A stretch of 42,522 nucleotides of DNA from Marinilabiliales bacterium (lineage in GTDB: Bacteria; Bacteroidota; Bacteroidia; Bacteroidales; F082), in contig PKTD01000241.1 in NCBI GenBank assembly GCA_002869315.1, positions 1 to 42,522 of the forward strand, written 5' to 3'. Numbering within the stretch: position 1 is the stretch's first letter; each line of letters begins with the position of its first letter. This document shows, piece by piece, positions 8,523 through 16,622 of the stretch. The notes beneath the pieces were generated by a model, which was not told the DNA's origin, searched no databases, and saw only the letters and a program-made list of their open reading frames with translations. The position numbers were made by a program, and so were the translations under genes.

Positions 8523-10298
8523 ATGAAACAGTTTTTTAAATTTATGTTCGCCTCTTTTACAGGCACATTATTAACAATTTTAGTAATATTTCTGATTTTT
8601 GCAGGCTTGATATCAAGTATTGTTGCTATGTCAGAAAATGAAAAAGTAACAGTTCAGCCTAATTCAGTTTTACAACTTAACTGGACTACTCCTATCGTTG
8701 ACAGGGCAAGTGATAATCCATTTGATGGATTCGATTTTGCGACTATGGAGTCGAAAAAACCTGCAGGTCTTAACGAAATCCTTAAAACCATTGAAAAGGC
8801 TAAAAATGATAGTAATATTGATGGTATATTTATCGATATGGAATCAATACCGGCTGGTATTGCTACGGTTGAAGAAATCCGTGATAAACTAATTGAATTT
8901 AAAGCGGAAGGTAAATTTATCTTAGCCTATGGCAACTCATATAGCCAAAGCGGATATTATTTTGCAAGTGTTGCAGATGAAATTTATCTTAACCCTAAGG
9001 GAATGGTCTTATTCAAAGGGCTAAATGCAGAATTAATGTTTTTCAAGAATATGCTTGAGAAACTGGATATTGAGATGCAGGTTCTAAGAGGTCCGGATAA
9101 TAAATATAAAAGTGCTGTAGAACCACTTATTAAGGATAAAATGAGTGAGTCAAACCGAGAGCAATACTCTACCCTATTGAATTCTATTTGGGGAAAAATA
9201 TTAATAGAACTTAATGAAAGCAGAGGTTTGAGTATTGAAGACTTAAACTCTATAGCTGATAATCTTGAAGTTACAAACGCTGAAAAAGCAATGGAACTTA
9301 ACTTTGTGGATGGTATAGTTTATAGAGATGAAATTGAAAATAAACTAAAAGAACTTACTGGTAAAAGTGAGGATGAAAAATTAGCATGGATTACTTATTC
9401 TAAATATACTAAAGCCTCCGTAGGTAAAACAAATATTTCTAGAGACAGAGTTGCTGTGATTTATGCAAGCGGTGATATAAAACAGGGATCCAGTGCGCAA
9501 AACTCAATGGGTTCCAAAACAATTGCCAAAGCAATAAAAAAGGCCCGTACCAATGATAATGTAAAAGCAATTGTAATGCGCGTAAACTCTCCTGTTGGAG
9601 ATGCTTTGGCATCAGATGTTATTCGTCGTGAAGTTGCTTTGGCAAAAGAAGCAAAACCATTTATTGTATCTATGGGAGATCTTGCTGCCTCAGGCGGATA
9701 TTGGATTTCAACAAGTGCCGATTATATATTTGCACAGCCCACAACAATAACCGGATCAATAGGAGTATTTGGTGTAATTCCTAATTTCCAGGGTTTGATG
9801 ACAAATAAACTTGGAATTACTTTTGATCAGGTATCCACAAATGAAAATTCAAATTACATAAGCGTTACATCTCAAATGAGTGATTTCCAAAAAGAGAAGT
9901 TAAATGCACAGATAATCGATATTTATGACGACTTTATTGATCTTGTGTCAACTACAAGGGGATTGAAACCTGAGTATGTTGATAGTATTGCAAAAGGGAG
10001 AGTTTGGTCAGGTACTGATGCTTTAAGTATAGGACTTATTGATGAAATTGGAGGACTTGAAGATGCCATAGCATATGCTGCTGAAAAGGCTGACTTAGGG
10101 AGTGATTTCAGATTAAAGGATTATCCTGAAAGGGGAGATGTATTCAAAGAGTTGGTAAGCCAAATTACAGGCGAAGCTAAGGCTAATATTGTAGCTGATG
10201 AACTTGGTGACTATAAAATATACTATGATCAAATTAATACTCTAAAAAATATGAAGGGTGTACAGGCACGACTACCATATTTTTATTCAATTAATTAG
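8523..10298 (+). CDS. sppA: Signal peptide peptidase SppA, 67-kDa type
   Basis: SppA is a membrane-bound Ser/Lys protease that degrades cleaved signal peptides. The 591-residue length matches the duplicated (67K) form: an N-terminal transmembrane helix (about residues 12-36) and two ClpP-like halves. The general-base lysine is K196 in KYKSAVEPLI and the nucleophile is S390 in MGDLAASGGYW; GSIGVFG follows as expected. One oddity: the conserved SPGG motif at 356-359 reads SPVG (V358, codon GTT). That motif is thought to help form the oxyanion hole, and a single G-to-T change from GGT would explain it. The enzyme may therefore be impaired, or the base may be a sequencing error. Confidence 0.94.
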   Translation: MKQFFKFMFASFTGTLLTILVIFLIFAGLISSIVAMSENEKVTVQPNSVLQLNWTTPIVDRASDNPFDGFDFATMESKKPAGLNEILKTIEKAKNDSNIDGIFIDMESIPAGIATVEEIRDKLIEFKAEGKFILAYGNSYSQSGYYFASVADEIYLNPKGMVLFKGLNAELMFFKNMLEKLDIEMQVLRGPDNKYKSAVEPLIKDKMSESNREQYSTLLNSIWGKILIELNESRGLSIEDLNSIADNLEVTNAEKAMELNFVDGIVYRDEIENKLKELTGKSEDEKLAWITYSKYTKASVGKTNISRDRVAVIYASGDIKQGSSAQNSMGSKTIAKAIKKARTNDNVKAIVMRVNSPVGDALASDVIRREVALAKEAKPFIVSMGDLAASGGYWISTSADYIFAQPTTITGSIGVFGVIPNFQGLMTNKLGITFDQVSTNENSNYISVTSQMSDFQKEKLNAQIIDIYDDFIDLVSTTRGLKPEYVDSIAKGRVWSGTDALSIGLIDEIGGLEDAIAYAAEKADLGSDFRLKDYPERGDVFKELVSQITGEAKANIVADELGDYKIYYDQINTLKNMKGVQARLPYFYSIN

Positions 10299-10315
10299 AT
10301 TTATGAATCATTAAT

Positions 10316-10352
10316 AAAAAGGCGAGTTTTCAAGGAAAATTCGCCTTTTTTA
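10316..10352. terminator. Bidirectional terminator between sppA and the BFD gene
   Basis: The arms aaaaaggcgaattttc-like (10316-10330) and gaaaattcgccttttt (10335-10350) form a long A/T-flanked hairpin between convergent genes, giving a T run in both directions. Confidence 0.85.
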
Positions 10353-10358
10353 TTTTGT

Positions 10359-10556
10359 TTAACTTCTGTCTTTTATAATTTGTTCAATGTCTTCATGACA
10401 AGTTTCACAAATAAGACCTGCTTCAATATCACTACCTATTAATTCAATTGTGTTATTTCCATTGCTTATAGATTCAAGTATATTGCCTCTTGTGATTGCC
10501 ATGCAACTACAAACTATTTCGTTATGATCATTTAATGATAATGTAAATCCGTTCAT
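10359..10556 (-). CDS. BFD-like [2Fe-2S]-binding protein
   Basis: A 65-residue protein matching the bacterioferritin-associated ferredoxin/NirB-type [2Fe-2S] domain. Four cysteines in the family spacing (C16-x-C18 and C50-x2-C53) would bind the cluster, with helical segments ITRGNILESI and EDIEQIIK around them. Such domains pass electrons to bacterioferritin to release iron or serve as accessory modules of oxidoreductases. The nearest upstream gene on the same strand is a ferredoxin-NADP reductase, a plausible electron donor, although a terminator-like hairpin lies between them. The functional link to that enzyme is inference. Confidence 0.82.
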   Translation of the reverse strand: MNGFTLSLNDHNEIVCSCMAITRGNILESISNGNNTIELIGSDIEAGLICETCHEDIEQIIKDRS

Positions 10557-10589
10557 TATTTAGAATAGTTATAAATTAGTAAAAATTGT

Positions 10590-10617
10590 AAAAAATAAGC
10601 GGTCGCAACCGACCGCT
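10590..10617 (-). terminator. Terminator after the ferredoxin-NADP reductase
   Basis: A 7-bp GC-rich stem (agcggtc 10598-10604 with gaccgct 10611-10617) lies just past the reductase stop codon and is followed on the minus strand by ATTTTTT. The BFD gene starts about 35 bp further on, so any co-transcription would be by read-through. Confidence 0.75.
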
Positions 10618-10624
10618 CTAATTG

Positions 10625-11434
10625 TTAAAACTCTTCAGCGTGTATTTGTCCTGGTTCTTTTCTTTTATGTTCTTTAAACCCATGTTTTGAAAGTGCTTCC
10701 TTCATCCCTTCCACCATTCTGGGATTTCCACAAAGGAAGAAATCAGTATTATCCGGAGTAGTTTCAACACCCCATTTTTCTTTAGCGATACCGCCATCCC
10801 ATATTTCCTGTATAAAACGTGTATCACCATACCATCCTGTTGGTTCTTTATCAGGGTCAGTAATTGTTGGATAATAAGTGAAATTAGGGAACATACTGGC
10901 AAGAAGTTTTAATTCTGAAGAATATCCAAGATCCCATGAGTTTGCCGCCCCATGAATTACCATTATTCTTCCTTTTCTTTTTAAAGCGTTTGATCGCAAC
11001 ATACTCATATAAGGAGCAACACCAGTTCCGGTGGCTATTAAAACAACATTCCTTTCCTCATCAACCTGATCGAGTGTGAACATTCCAACTGCTTTTTTGC
11101 CCATAAACACTTTATCGCCAATATCTAAATTGAATAGACGAGGAGTTAGTTGACCTGAATGAACAAGAGTTATATAAAACTCTACTGAATCTTCAGTAGA
11201 AGATGAGGCAATTGAATAAGCTCTCTTTATTAACTTATCAGGTTTTGGAGCATAAGGTTCATTTGAAGCCTCATCACATCTCTTTGCATCCGGTGGCAGA
11301 CCAAGGGCTACAAATTGACCAGGTTCAAATGGTGGAAACTCCCACCCCTCAGGGCTTACCTTAATAATTCTCATTATTGGAGAAACCCTTACATTTTGTA
11401 TTATCCTACAATTTAATTCCTTTTCCAATTCCAT
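10625..11434 (-). CDS. fpr: Ferredoxin--NADP(+) reductase
   Basis: An FAD enzyme moving electrons between NADPH and ferredoxin or flavodoxin. With the chosen start it is 269 residues, the size of subclass I bacterial FPRs. The FAD-binding signature RAYSIAS is at 71-77, the NADP-binding GTGVAPYMSMLRS follows, and LCGNPRMVEGM with the terminal KKEPGQIH-type ending KRKEPGQIHAEEF is typical of this class. A frame extension to 11464 would need a TTG start and overlaps the predicted promoter; the ATG at 11434 gives a leader of about 20 nt. An insertion around residues 50-65 (DAKRCDEASNEPYAPKPDK) is longer than in E. coli FPR. Together with nifJ in this window it fits ferredoxin-based metabolism. 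Confidence 0.9.
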   Translation of the reverse strand: MELEKELNCRIIQNVRVSPIMRIIKVSPEGWEFPPFEPGQFVALGLPPDAKRCDEASNEPYAPKPDKLIKRAYSIASSSTEDSVEFYITLVHSGQLTPRLFNLDIGDKVFMGKKAVGMFTLDQVDEERNVVLIATGTGVAPYMSMLRSNALKRKGRIMVIHGAANSWDLGYSSELKLLASMFPNFTYYPTITDPDKEPTGWYGDTRFIQEIWDGGIAKEKWGVETTPDNTDFFLCGNPRMVEGMKEALSKHGFKEHKRKEPGQIHAEEF

Positions 11435-11461
11435 TAATCTATGGTTTAAAAAAACAGACTG

Positions 11462-11469
11462 CAAAATTA
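11462..11469 (-). promoter_or_regulatory. Predicted -7 box of the ferredoxin-NADP reductase
   Basis: The minus strand reads TAATTTTG followed by C, ending 27 bp before the ATG at 11434. It argues against the upstream TTG start at 11464, which would fall inside the box. Confidence 0.5.
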
Positions 11470-11598
11470 AAAATATTAGTGTATTTTCGAGACATAATTA
11501 TATATTTTTGGTATAATTAAACTATTAGTTTTCTACATTTTCTAAACTATCTCCTTTATTGAATAAAACTTAGATATTATTAATTGATAATTAGCATT

Positions 11599-12960
11599 AT
11601 GCAAAGAAAAAGTAATTACACTTCAGCATTTATTAGTTTAACGGTATTGTTTTTCATGTGGGGGTTTATGACCGTTTTAAACGATATCTTAATTCCTTAT
11701 TTAAAAGGCGTATTTGAGTTAAACTATTTCAAGGCAATGTTAGTACAGTTTGCTTTCTTCCTTGCATATTTCATTGGATCATTGGTGTATTTTATTTTTT
11801 CTGTAACTAAAGGAGATCCCATTAATAAAATAGGATATAAAAATGGTATTATTGCAGGTTTGATAGTCTCTGCATTGGGTGCATTATTGTTCTATCCCGC
11901 AGCACAATTCCACATGTATGGCTTCTTCTTATCTGCATTATTTGTTTTAGGATTAGGTTTTACATTGTTGCAAATATCTGCGAACCCTTATGTTGCTATA
12001 CTGGGACCAGAGGAATCAGCCTCTTCACGACTTAATCTGGCGCAGGGATTTAACTCTCTGGGAACAACTATAGGCCCAATTATAGGTGGATTCCTGATAT
12101 TTACTTTTTTCAAAAATTCTGAAGGCTCCGATGCTGTTAAAATTCCATATTTAGTTTTTGCCCTGATATTTGTTCTAATAGCTGTTTTTATTAGCAAAAC
12201 TAAATTACCTGTTTTTACAAATGCAGAAGACCAGGTTAAAGGCTTTGGAGCATTTAAATATCCTCAATTGGTTTTTGGAATGTTCGCCATATTTATGTAT
12301 GTTGGTGGTGAAGTTAGTATCGGTAGTATGATAATCAACTTTTTGAATTTGCCTGAAATGGGTGGAATGAATGAAAATGCTGCAAGTACCTATGTTGCCT
12401 TTTATTGGGGCGGACAAATGATTGGAAGGTTTTTAGGAGCCATCTCACTTAGTGAAATTACCAATAAAATAAAGAAGTATCTTTTGATGCTTATTATACC
12501 TGTGTTTTCTTTTGTAATTGTTGGATTTGTTACAGACTTCTCAACAGCATCAATTTTTGGCATATTGCTTATATTGAATTATTTAGCCTTTGTATTTGCA
12601 GGAAAAAAAGCAAATCGCAACCTATATGTCTTCGCTGGAATTAATATAATTTTACTAATTGTTGTATTAAACACAACCGGCCAATTGTCGATGTGGAGTT
12701 TAGTTGGAATAGGGCTATTTAATTCTATTATGTGGTCAAATATATTTACATTGGCAATTTCAGGTTTAGGAAAATATACTAGTCAGGGATCTTCATTGCT
12801 GGTAATGATGATATTAGGAGGGGCGATTCTACCAGTAATTTCAGGATTGGTAGCTGATTCATATGGAATACAAATGGCGTTTATCGTCCCCATTTTTAGT
12901 TATATTTATCTGATGTTTTATGGTTTGGCTGGCTACAAACAAAGTAAGATTGAATTATGA
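11599..12960 (+). CDS. MFS sugar transporter, FucP/NagP-like
   Basis: A 453-residue inner-membrane permease with about 12 hydrophobic segments. FFMWGFMTVLNDILIPYLK near the N terminus and the ISANPYVAILGPEESASSRLNLAQGFNSLGTTIGP segment (positions about 125-165) are hallmarks of the L-fucose/glucose-galactose/N-acetylglucosamine permease family, which uses proton or sodium symport. The frame opens at a TTG (11584), but the ATG at 11599 fits the family N terminus. It overlaps the glycosylasparaginase gene by 4 bp (ATGA), so the two are translationally coupled. That partner releases N-acetylglucosamine-type sugar from asparagine, making GlcNAc or a related amino sugar the best guess for substrate; fucose remains possible. 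Confidence 0.88.
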   Translation: MQRKSNYTSAFISLTVLFFMWGFMTVLNDILIPYLKGVFELNYFKAMLVQFAFFLAYFIGSLVYFIFSVTKGDPINKIGYKNGIIAGLIVSALGALLFYPAAQFHMYGFFLSALFVLGLGFTLLQISANPYVAILGPEESASSRLNLAQGFNSLGTTIGPIIGGFLIFTFFKNSEGSDAVKIPYLVFALIFVLIAVFISKTKLPVFTNAEDQVKGFGAFKYPQLVFGMFAIFMYVGGEVSIGSMIINFLNLPEMGGMNENAASTYVAFYWGGQMIGRFLGAISLSEITNKIKKYLLMLIIPVFSFVIVGFVTDFSTASIFGILLILNYLAFVFAGKKANRNLYVFAGINIILLIVVLNTTGQLSMWSLVGIGLFNSIMWSNIFTLAISGLGKYTSQGSSLLVMMILGGAILPVISGLVADSYGIQMAFIVPIFSYIYLMFYGLAGYKQSKIEL

Positions 12961-13970
12961 TAAACCGACGTAAATTTTTAGAAAGTGCTGCTGCATTAGG
13001 ACTGATAGGTGCTTTACCTTCTAAAGTTTTAAAAGCAGGAAATAAAATAACCAACCGAGGTATCAAATATAAATTGCCAATTGTAATATCTACATGGTCC
13101 CACGGTTTAGAAGCAAATGCTGAGTCTGTTAGAGTTCTTAATGAAGGAGGAGGTATTGTTGATGCAGTTGAAAAAGGTGTAATGATACCCGAATCTGATC
13201 CCAATAATCATAGTGTAGGATTAGGAGGCTTTCCTGATATTACAGGCAAGGTTACCCTGGATGCAAGTATTATGGGTCCTGATGGAAATGCTGGTGGTGT
13301 TTGTTTTCTTGAAAATATAGTACATCCTATTTCTGTTGCAAGAAAGGTAATGGATGAAACTCCTCATGTTCTACTCTCTGGAAGTGGAGCATTGAAATTT
13401 GCTCTTGATAATGGTTTTGAGGAGGAAAATTTATTGACCGAAAAAGCCTTACAGGGATGGAAAAAAATGTTGGAAAGAGAGAATAGAACTCCTGAAATTA
13501 ATTGGGAAGAAAAACATAATGAACTGCATGACACCATAGGTTTATTGGCCATAAATGAAGAAAGTGATATTGCCGGCGCTTGCACTACCAGCGGATTAGC
13601 AGCAAAAATGAGGGGTAGAGTAGGGGATTCTCCCATAATTGGAGCAGGACTATATGTTGATAATGAAATTGGAGCAGCAACAGCCACCGGGATGGGTGAG
13701 TTGGTGCTTAAGACCCTGGGATCTTTTCTGGTAGTTGAATTAATGAGAAATGGAGCAAGCCCTCAACAGGCATGTGAGCAGGCGGTAAAGAGAATTGTAG
13801 ATAAAGTTGCAGACCACAAAAAATATCAAATTGGTTTACTCGCCTTATCAAAAAAAGGAGAAATAGGTGCTTATAGTATTCAGCCTGGATTTAATTATGC
13901 ATTATATGCAGAGGGCAAGAACCAACTTCTAAACGCTGGATCTTTTTATAAAACAACTACCAATAAATAA
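12957..13970 (+). CDS. N4-(beta-N-acetylglucosaminyl)-L-asparaginase (glycosylasparaginase)
   Basis: An N-terminal-nucleophile hydrolase that cleaves the GlcNAc-Asn bond left after glycopeptide breakdown. The 337-residue precursor starts with a twin-arginine-like leader (NRRKFL then a hydrophobic stretch to about residue 26), predicting Tat or Sec export. STWSHGLEAN, the DASIMGPDG segment and PISVARKVMDETPHVLL are typical of the family. The autocleavage site is HD-T193, with T193 the nucleophile of the beta subunit, followed by the GACTTSGLAAKMRGRVGDSPIIGAG-type region (about 208-232) that binds substrate. It is coupled to the upstream sugar transporter by a 4-bp overlap. An isoaspartyl peptidase/asparaginase role is less likely given the motif set and the neighbouring glycosidases. 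Confidence 0.9.
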   Translation: MINRRKFLESAAALGLIGALPSKVLKAGNKITNRGIKYKLPIVISTWSHGLEANAESVRVLNEGGGIVDAVEKGVMIPESDPNNHSVGLGGFPDITGKVTLDASIMGPDGNAGGVCFLENIVHPISVARKVMDETPHVLLSGSGALKFALDNGFEEENLLTEKALQGWKKMLERENRTPEINWEEKHNELHDTIGLLAINEESDIAGACTTSGLAAKMRGRVGDSPIIGAGLYVDNEIGAATATGMGELVLKTLGSFLVVELMRNGASPQQACEQAVKRIVDKVADHKKYQIGLLALSKKGEIGAYSIQPGFNYALYAEGKNQLLNAGSFYKTTTNK

Positions 13971-13975
13971 TAAAT

Positions 13976-14857
13976 TTAGGCTTTGCTTATCGATTCCTCG
14001 ATATTTTTTGGTGCAATATTCAATATCTTAAGTATTTTATCATCTCTGCATATAAATTCTATGCTAACACTTTCAATCAGAGCTCTTGCCAATCGATAGG
14101 AAGTTGAAGTGGCCAAAAACAACCAAAATGCTGATAGAAATGGTGTTTTAACGGGAATATTTACCACAGGTCTTTTGAGGTTTTTACACTTTGCATATAT
14201 AAGTAGTAAATCTCTATATGTAACAATTTCCTGGGCTCCTATATCAAAATCTTTATTATATAATTCGTCGTTTTTTATACTCTTAACCAAAATATTTATT
14301 GTATCATCTAGACCAATTGGCTGACATTTAGTGGAAAGATAAGAGGGTGCAAAAATTATGGGGAGTTTCTCCACAAGATTTTTAATGATTTCGAAAGAAG
14401 CACTACCTTTTCCTATAACAATACCTGCTCTTAAAGCAGTAAAATAATAACTGCCTTTAATTAACTCTTCTTCAACCTTTTTACGTGAGTTCATATGCTT
14501 GGAAAGTGATTTCGCATTTAAAATGCTTCCTAAATAAATCACCTGGCTAATGTTTGTCTCACTTAAATATTCTCTGAAATTAATAGCACATCTTATTTCG
14601 TTATTTTCAAAATTGGAATTTCCTGACATGGAATGAATTAGGTAATATGCTATTTCAATATCTTTTGGTAATTTATTAAGGCTGTCTTTATCCAAAAAAT
14701 CTACCTCGTAAATGGTAATATTTGCGAACTCATGAATATTTAATTTTAACTTTGATTTGTTTCTTACACAGCAAATAACTTCATGACCTGCTTTTAATAA
14801 TTCAGGAAGTAAATTCCTTCCAATATATCCATTTGCTCCGCTTAATAAAATTTTCAT
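13976..14857 (-). CDS. YbjT-like NAD(P)-binding SDR protein
   Basis: A 293-residue atypical short-chain dehydrogenase. The N-terminal dinucleotide-binding motif is G7-A-N-G10-Y-I-G13. AYYLIHSMSG, YLGSILNAKSLSKHMNSR and LRAGIVIGKGSASFEII are characteristic of the YbjT/NmrA-like subgroup, as is a hydrophobic C-terminal segment around SAFWLFLATSTSYRLARALI. These proteins bind NAD(P) but often lack the classical Tyr-Lys catalytic pair, and their substrates are mostly unknown. It lies between the glycan genes but on the opposite strand (5 bp from the asparaginase stop), so I do not assign it a role in glycan use. Confidence 0.85.
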   Translation of the reverse strand: MKILLSGANGYIGRNLLPELLKAGHEVICCVRNKSKLKLNIHEFANITIYEVDFLDKDSLNKLPKDIEIAYYLIHSMSGNSNFENNEIRCAINFREYLSETNISQVIYLGSILNAKSLSKHMNSRKKVEEELIKGSYYFTALRAGIVIGKGSASFEIIKNLVEKLPIIFAPSYLSTKCQPIGLDDTINILVKSIKNDELYNKDFDIGAQEIVTYRDLLLIYAKCKNLKRPVVNIPVKTPFLSAFWLFLATSTSYRLARALIESVSIEFICRDDKILKILNIAPKNIEESISKA

Positions 14858-14940
14858 TTTTATATGTTTAGGGAATCAAAATTCCTTAAGAACTTAAAAC
14901 AATAATACCAATACTATAAAGATAATGCATTTAAATTATT

Positions 14941-14948
14941 TACATTTG
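14941..14948 (+). promoter_or_regulatory. Predicted -7 box of the GH20-GH92 operon
   Basis: TACATTTG followed by C matches TAnnTTTG. Transcription would begin near 14955, leaving only about 9 nt before the ATG at 14964 but about 27 nt before the ATG at 14982, which supports the later start. No convincing -33 box is visible. Confidence 0.45.
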
Positions 14949-14981
14949 CTATGACTAATAATTATGAATACTTTTTTATTT

Positions 14982-16610
14982 ATGAGAAAATTTACATTAG
15001 GGCTTGTTTTATTAACTCTTTTCTTATTTTCCTGTCAGTCAGGTAGTAAGCCAGAGGTTAATATAATTCCTCAACCACAGGAAATTGAAATTGGTAATGG
15101 CAGTCTTGCTCTTAGTGGCAGTTTAACCATAAATTATAGAGATGACCAGTCTATTAAAGAAATCGCCGATTATTTTACAAATTTGGCTAAGGAACAGTTT
15201 GATCTGAACTTTGTTAAATCTGATGATGATTTTACGGCAAATACTTTAAATATTTTTTACCTGGGCGACAAATCCATGTATGGTGAGGAAGGCTATAATA
15301 TGATAATTAATGATAAAGGAATTAAAGTTTTTGCAGCTACCGATAAGGGTTTATTTTATGGTTTACAATCGCTTTATCAACTTATGTTAACCCATAAATC
15401 AGAAAACGGAATAATTGTTCTGACTGAACTTGAAATAAAAGATGATGCCATGTTTAAATACAGGGGAATGCATCTGGATGTGGGGCGTCATATGTTTCCA
15501 GTAGAATTTATTAAGAAGTATATCGACTTATTGGCGCTTTACAAATTCAATAATTTCCATTGGCACTTAACTGAAGATCAGGGATGGAGAATCGAAATAA
15601 AAAAGTATCCGAAACTTACAGAAATAGGTGCTTTTCGTAAGGAAACCCTTGTGGGTCATGGTGGTAAAACGCCATATGAATATGATGGAAAACCATATGG
15701 TGGATATTATACTCAGGATGAGATAAGGGAAGTTGTTAAATATGCTGCCGAGAGAAAGATAAATGTAATTCCGGAAATAGAAATGCCCGGTCATTCTTTA
15801 GCAGCTCTTGCTTCATATCCTGAACTAGCATGTAAGCCAGATAATTTTGAAGTAGCAAAACGATGGGGCGTTTTTAAAGATATTTATTGTACGAAGGAAG
15901 AAAATTTCAAATTTTTAGAGGATGTGTTAACTGAAGTAATGGACTTATTTCCTTCAAAATATATACATATTGGTGGTGATGAAGCCCCGAAAGACAGATG
16001 GAAAGAATGTGATGTTTGCCAGGCTAACATTTTAAGGGAAGGCCTAAAAGATGAACATGAATTACAAAGTTACTTTATACAAAGGATAGAGAGGTTTTTA
16101 AATGATAATGGTCGCCAGATAATCGGATGGGATGAAATACTTGAAGGAGGTATTGCTCCCAATGCAACAATTATGTCATGGCGTGGTACCGATGGAGGAA
16201 TAGCCGCAGCAAAACAAAGTCATTTTGCTATAATGACTCCTGGATCTCATTGCTATTTTGATCATTATCAGGCCGATCCTGAAAATGAACCTCTGGCAAT
16301 TGGAGGCTATACTACACTTGAAAAAGTATACTCATACAATCCAATACCTGATACACTTAGCCGAAAAGAATCCAGATATATTTTAGGAACACAGGCAAAT
16401 GTGTGGACAGAATATATGGAAACTTCTAAGCATGTTGAATATATGGTGCTTCCTCGTATGGCAGCACTTTCAGAAGTGTGCTGGACTTATCCGATTAACA
16501 AAAACTGGGACTCTTTCAAAAGCAGAATCACTGAACATTTCAATATCTATCAAACACTGGATTATAACTATTGTGATCACCCTTTCGAAATAGAAACAGA
16601 AGAAAAATAA
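14982..16610 (+). CDS. Beta-N-acetylhexosaminidase, GH20 lipoprotein
   Basis: Removes terminal beta-linked GlcNAc or GalNAc by substrate-assisted catalysis. The 542-residue protein has a lipoprotein signal (MRKFTLGLVLLTLFLFSC, lipid attachment at C18), a GH20b N-terminal domain to about residue 150, and the GH20 barrel from about YRGMHLDVGRH. The catalytic pair is D333-E334 in HIGGDEAPK; HWHLTEDQGWRI and GWDEILEGG are other barrel signatures. Unlike many Bacteroidota GH20 enzymes it stops soon after the barrel, with no C-terminal FN3-like or F5/8 module. An in-frame ATG six codons upstream (14964) is possible. It is the first gene of a two-gene operon with GH92 (12-bp gap). Confidence 0.93.
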   Translation: MRKFTLGLVLLTLFLFSCQSGSKPEVNIIPQPQEIEIGNGSLALSGSLTINYRDDQSIKEIADYFTNLAKEQFDLNFVKSDDDFTANTLNIFYLGDKSMYGEEGYNMIINDKGIKVFAATDKGLFYGLQSLYQLMLTHKSENGIIVLTELEIKDDAMFKYRGMHLDVGRHMFPVEFIKKYIDLLALYKFNNFHWHLTEDQGWRIEIKKYPKLTEIGAFRKETLVGHGGKTPYEYDGKPYGGYYTQDEIREVVKYAAERKINVIPEIEMPGHSLAALASYPELACKPDNFEVAKRWGVFKDIYCTKEENFKFLEDVLTEVMDLFPSKYIHIGGDEAPKDRWKECDVCQANILREGLKDEHELQSYFIQRIERFLNDNGRQIIGWDEILEGGIAPNATIMSWRGTDGGIAAAKQSHFAIMTPGSHCYFDHYQADPENEPLAIGGYTTLEKVYSYNPIPDTLSRKESRYILGTQANVWTEYMETSKHVEYMVLPRMAALSEVCWTYPINKNWDSFKSRITEHFNIYQTLDYNYCDHPFEIETEEK

Positions 16611-16622
16611 AATAATCACAAT

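Noticed and set aside
13976-14857. SDR gene as part of the glycan locus
   Set aside because: It is on the opposite strand, belongs to a YbjT-like family with no sugar-related motif, and shares no overlap with the glycan genes.
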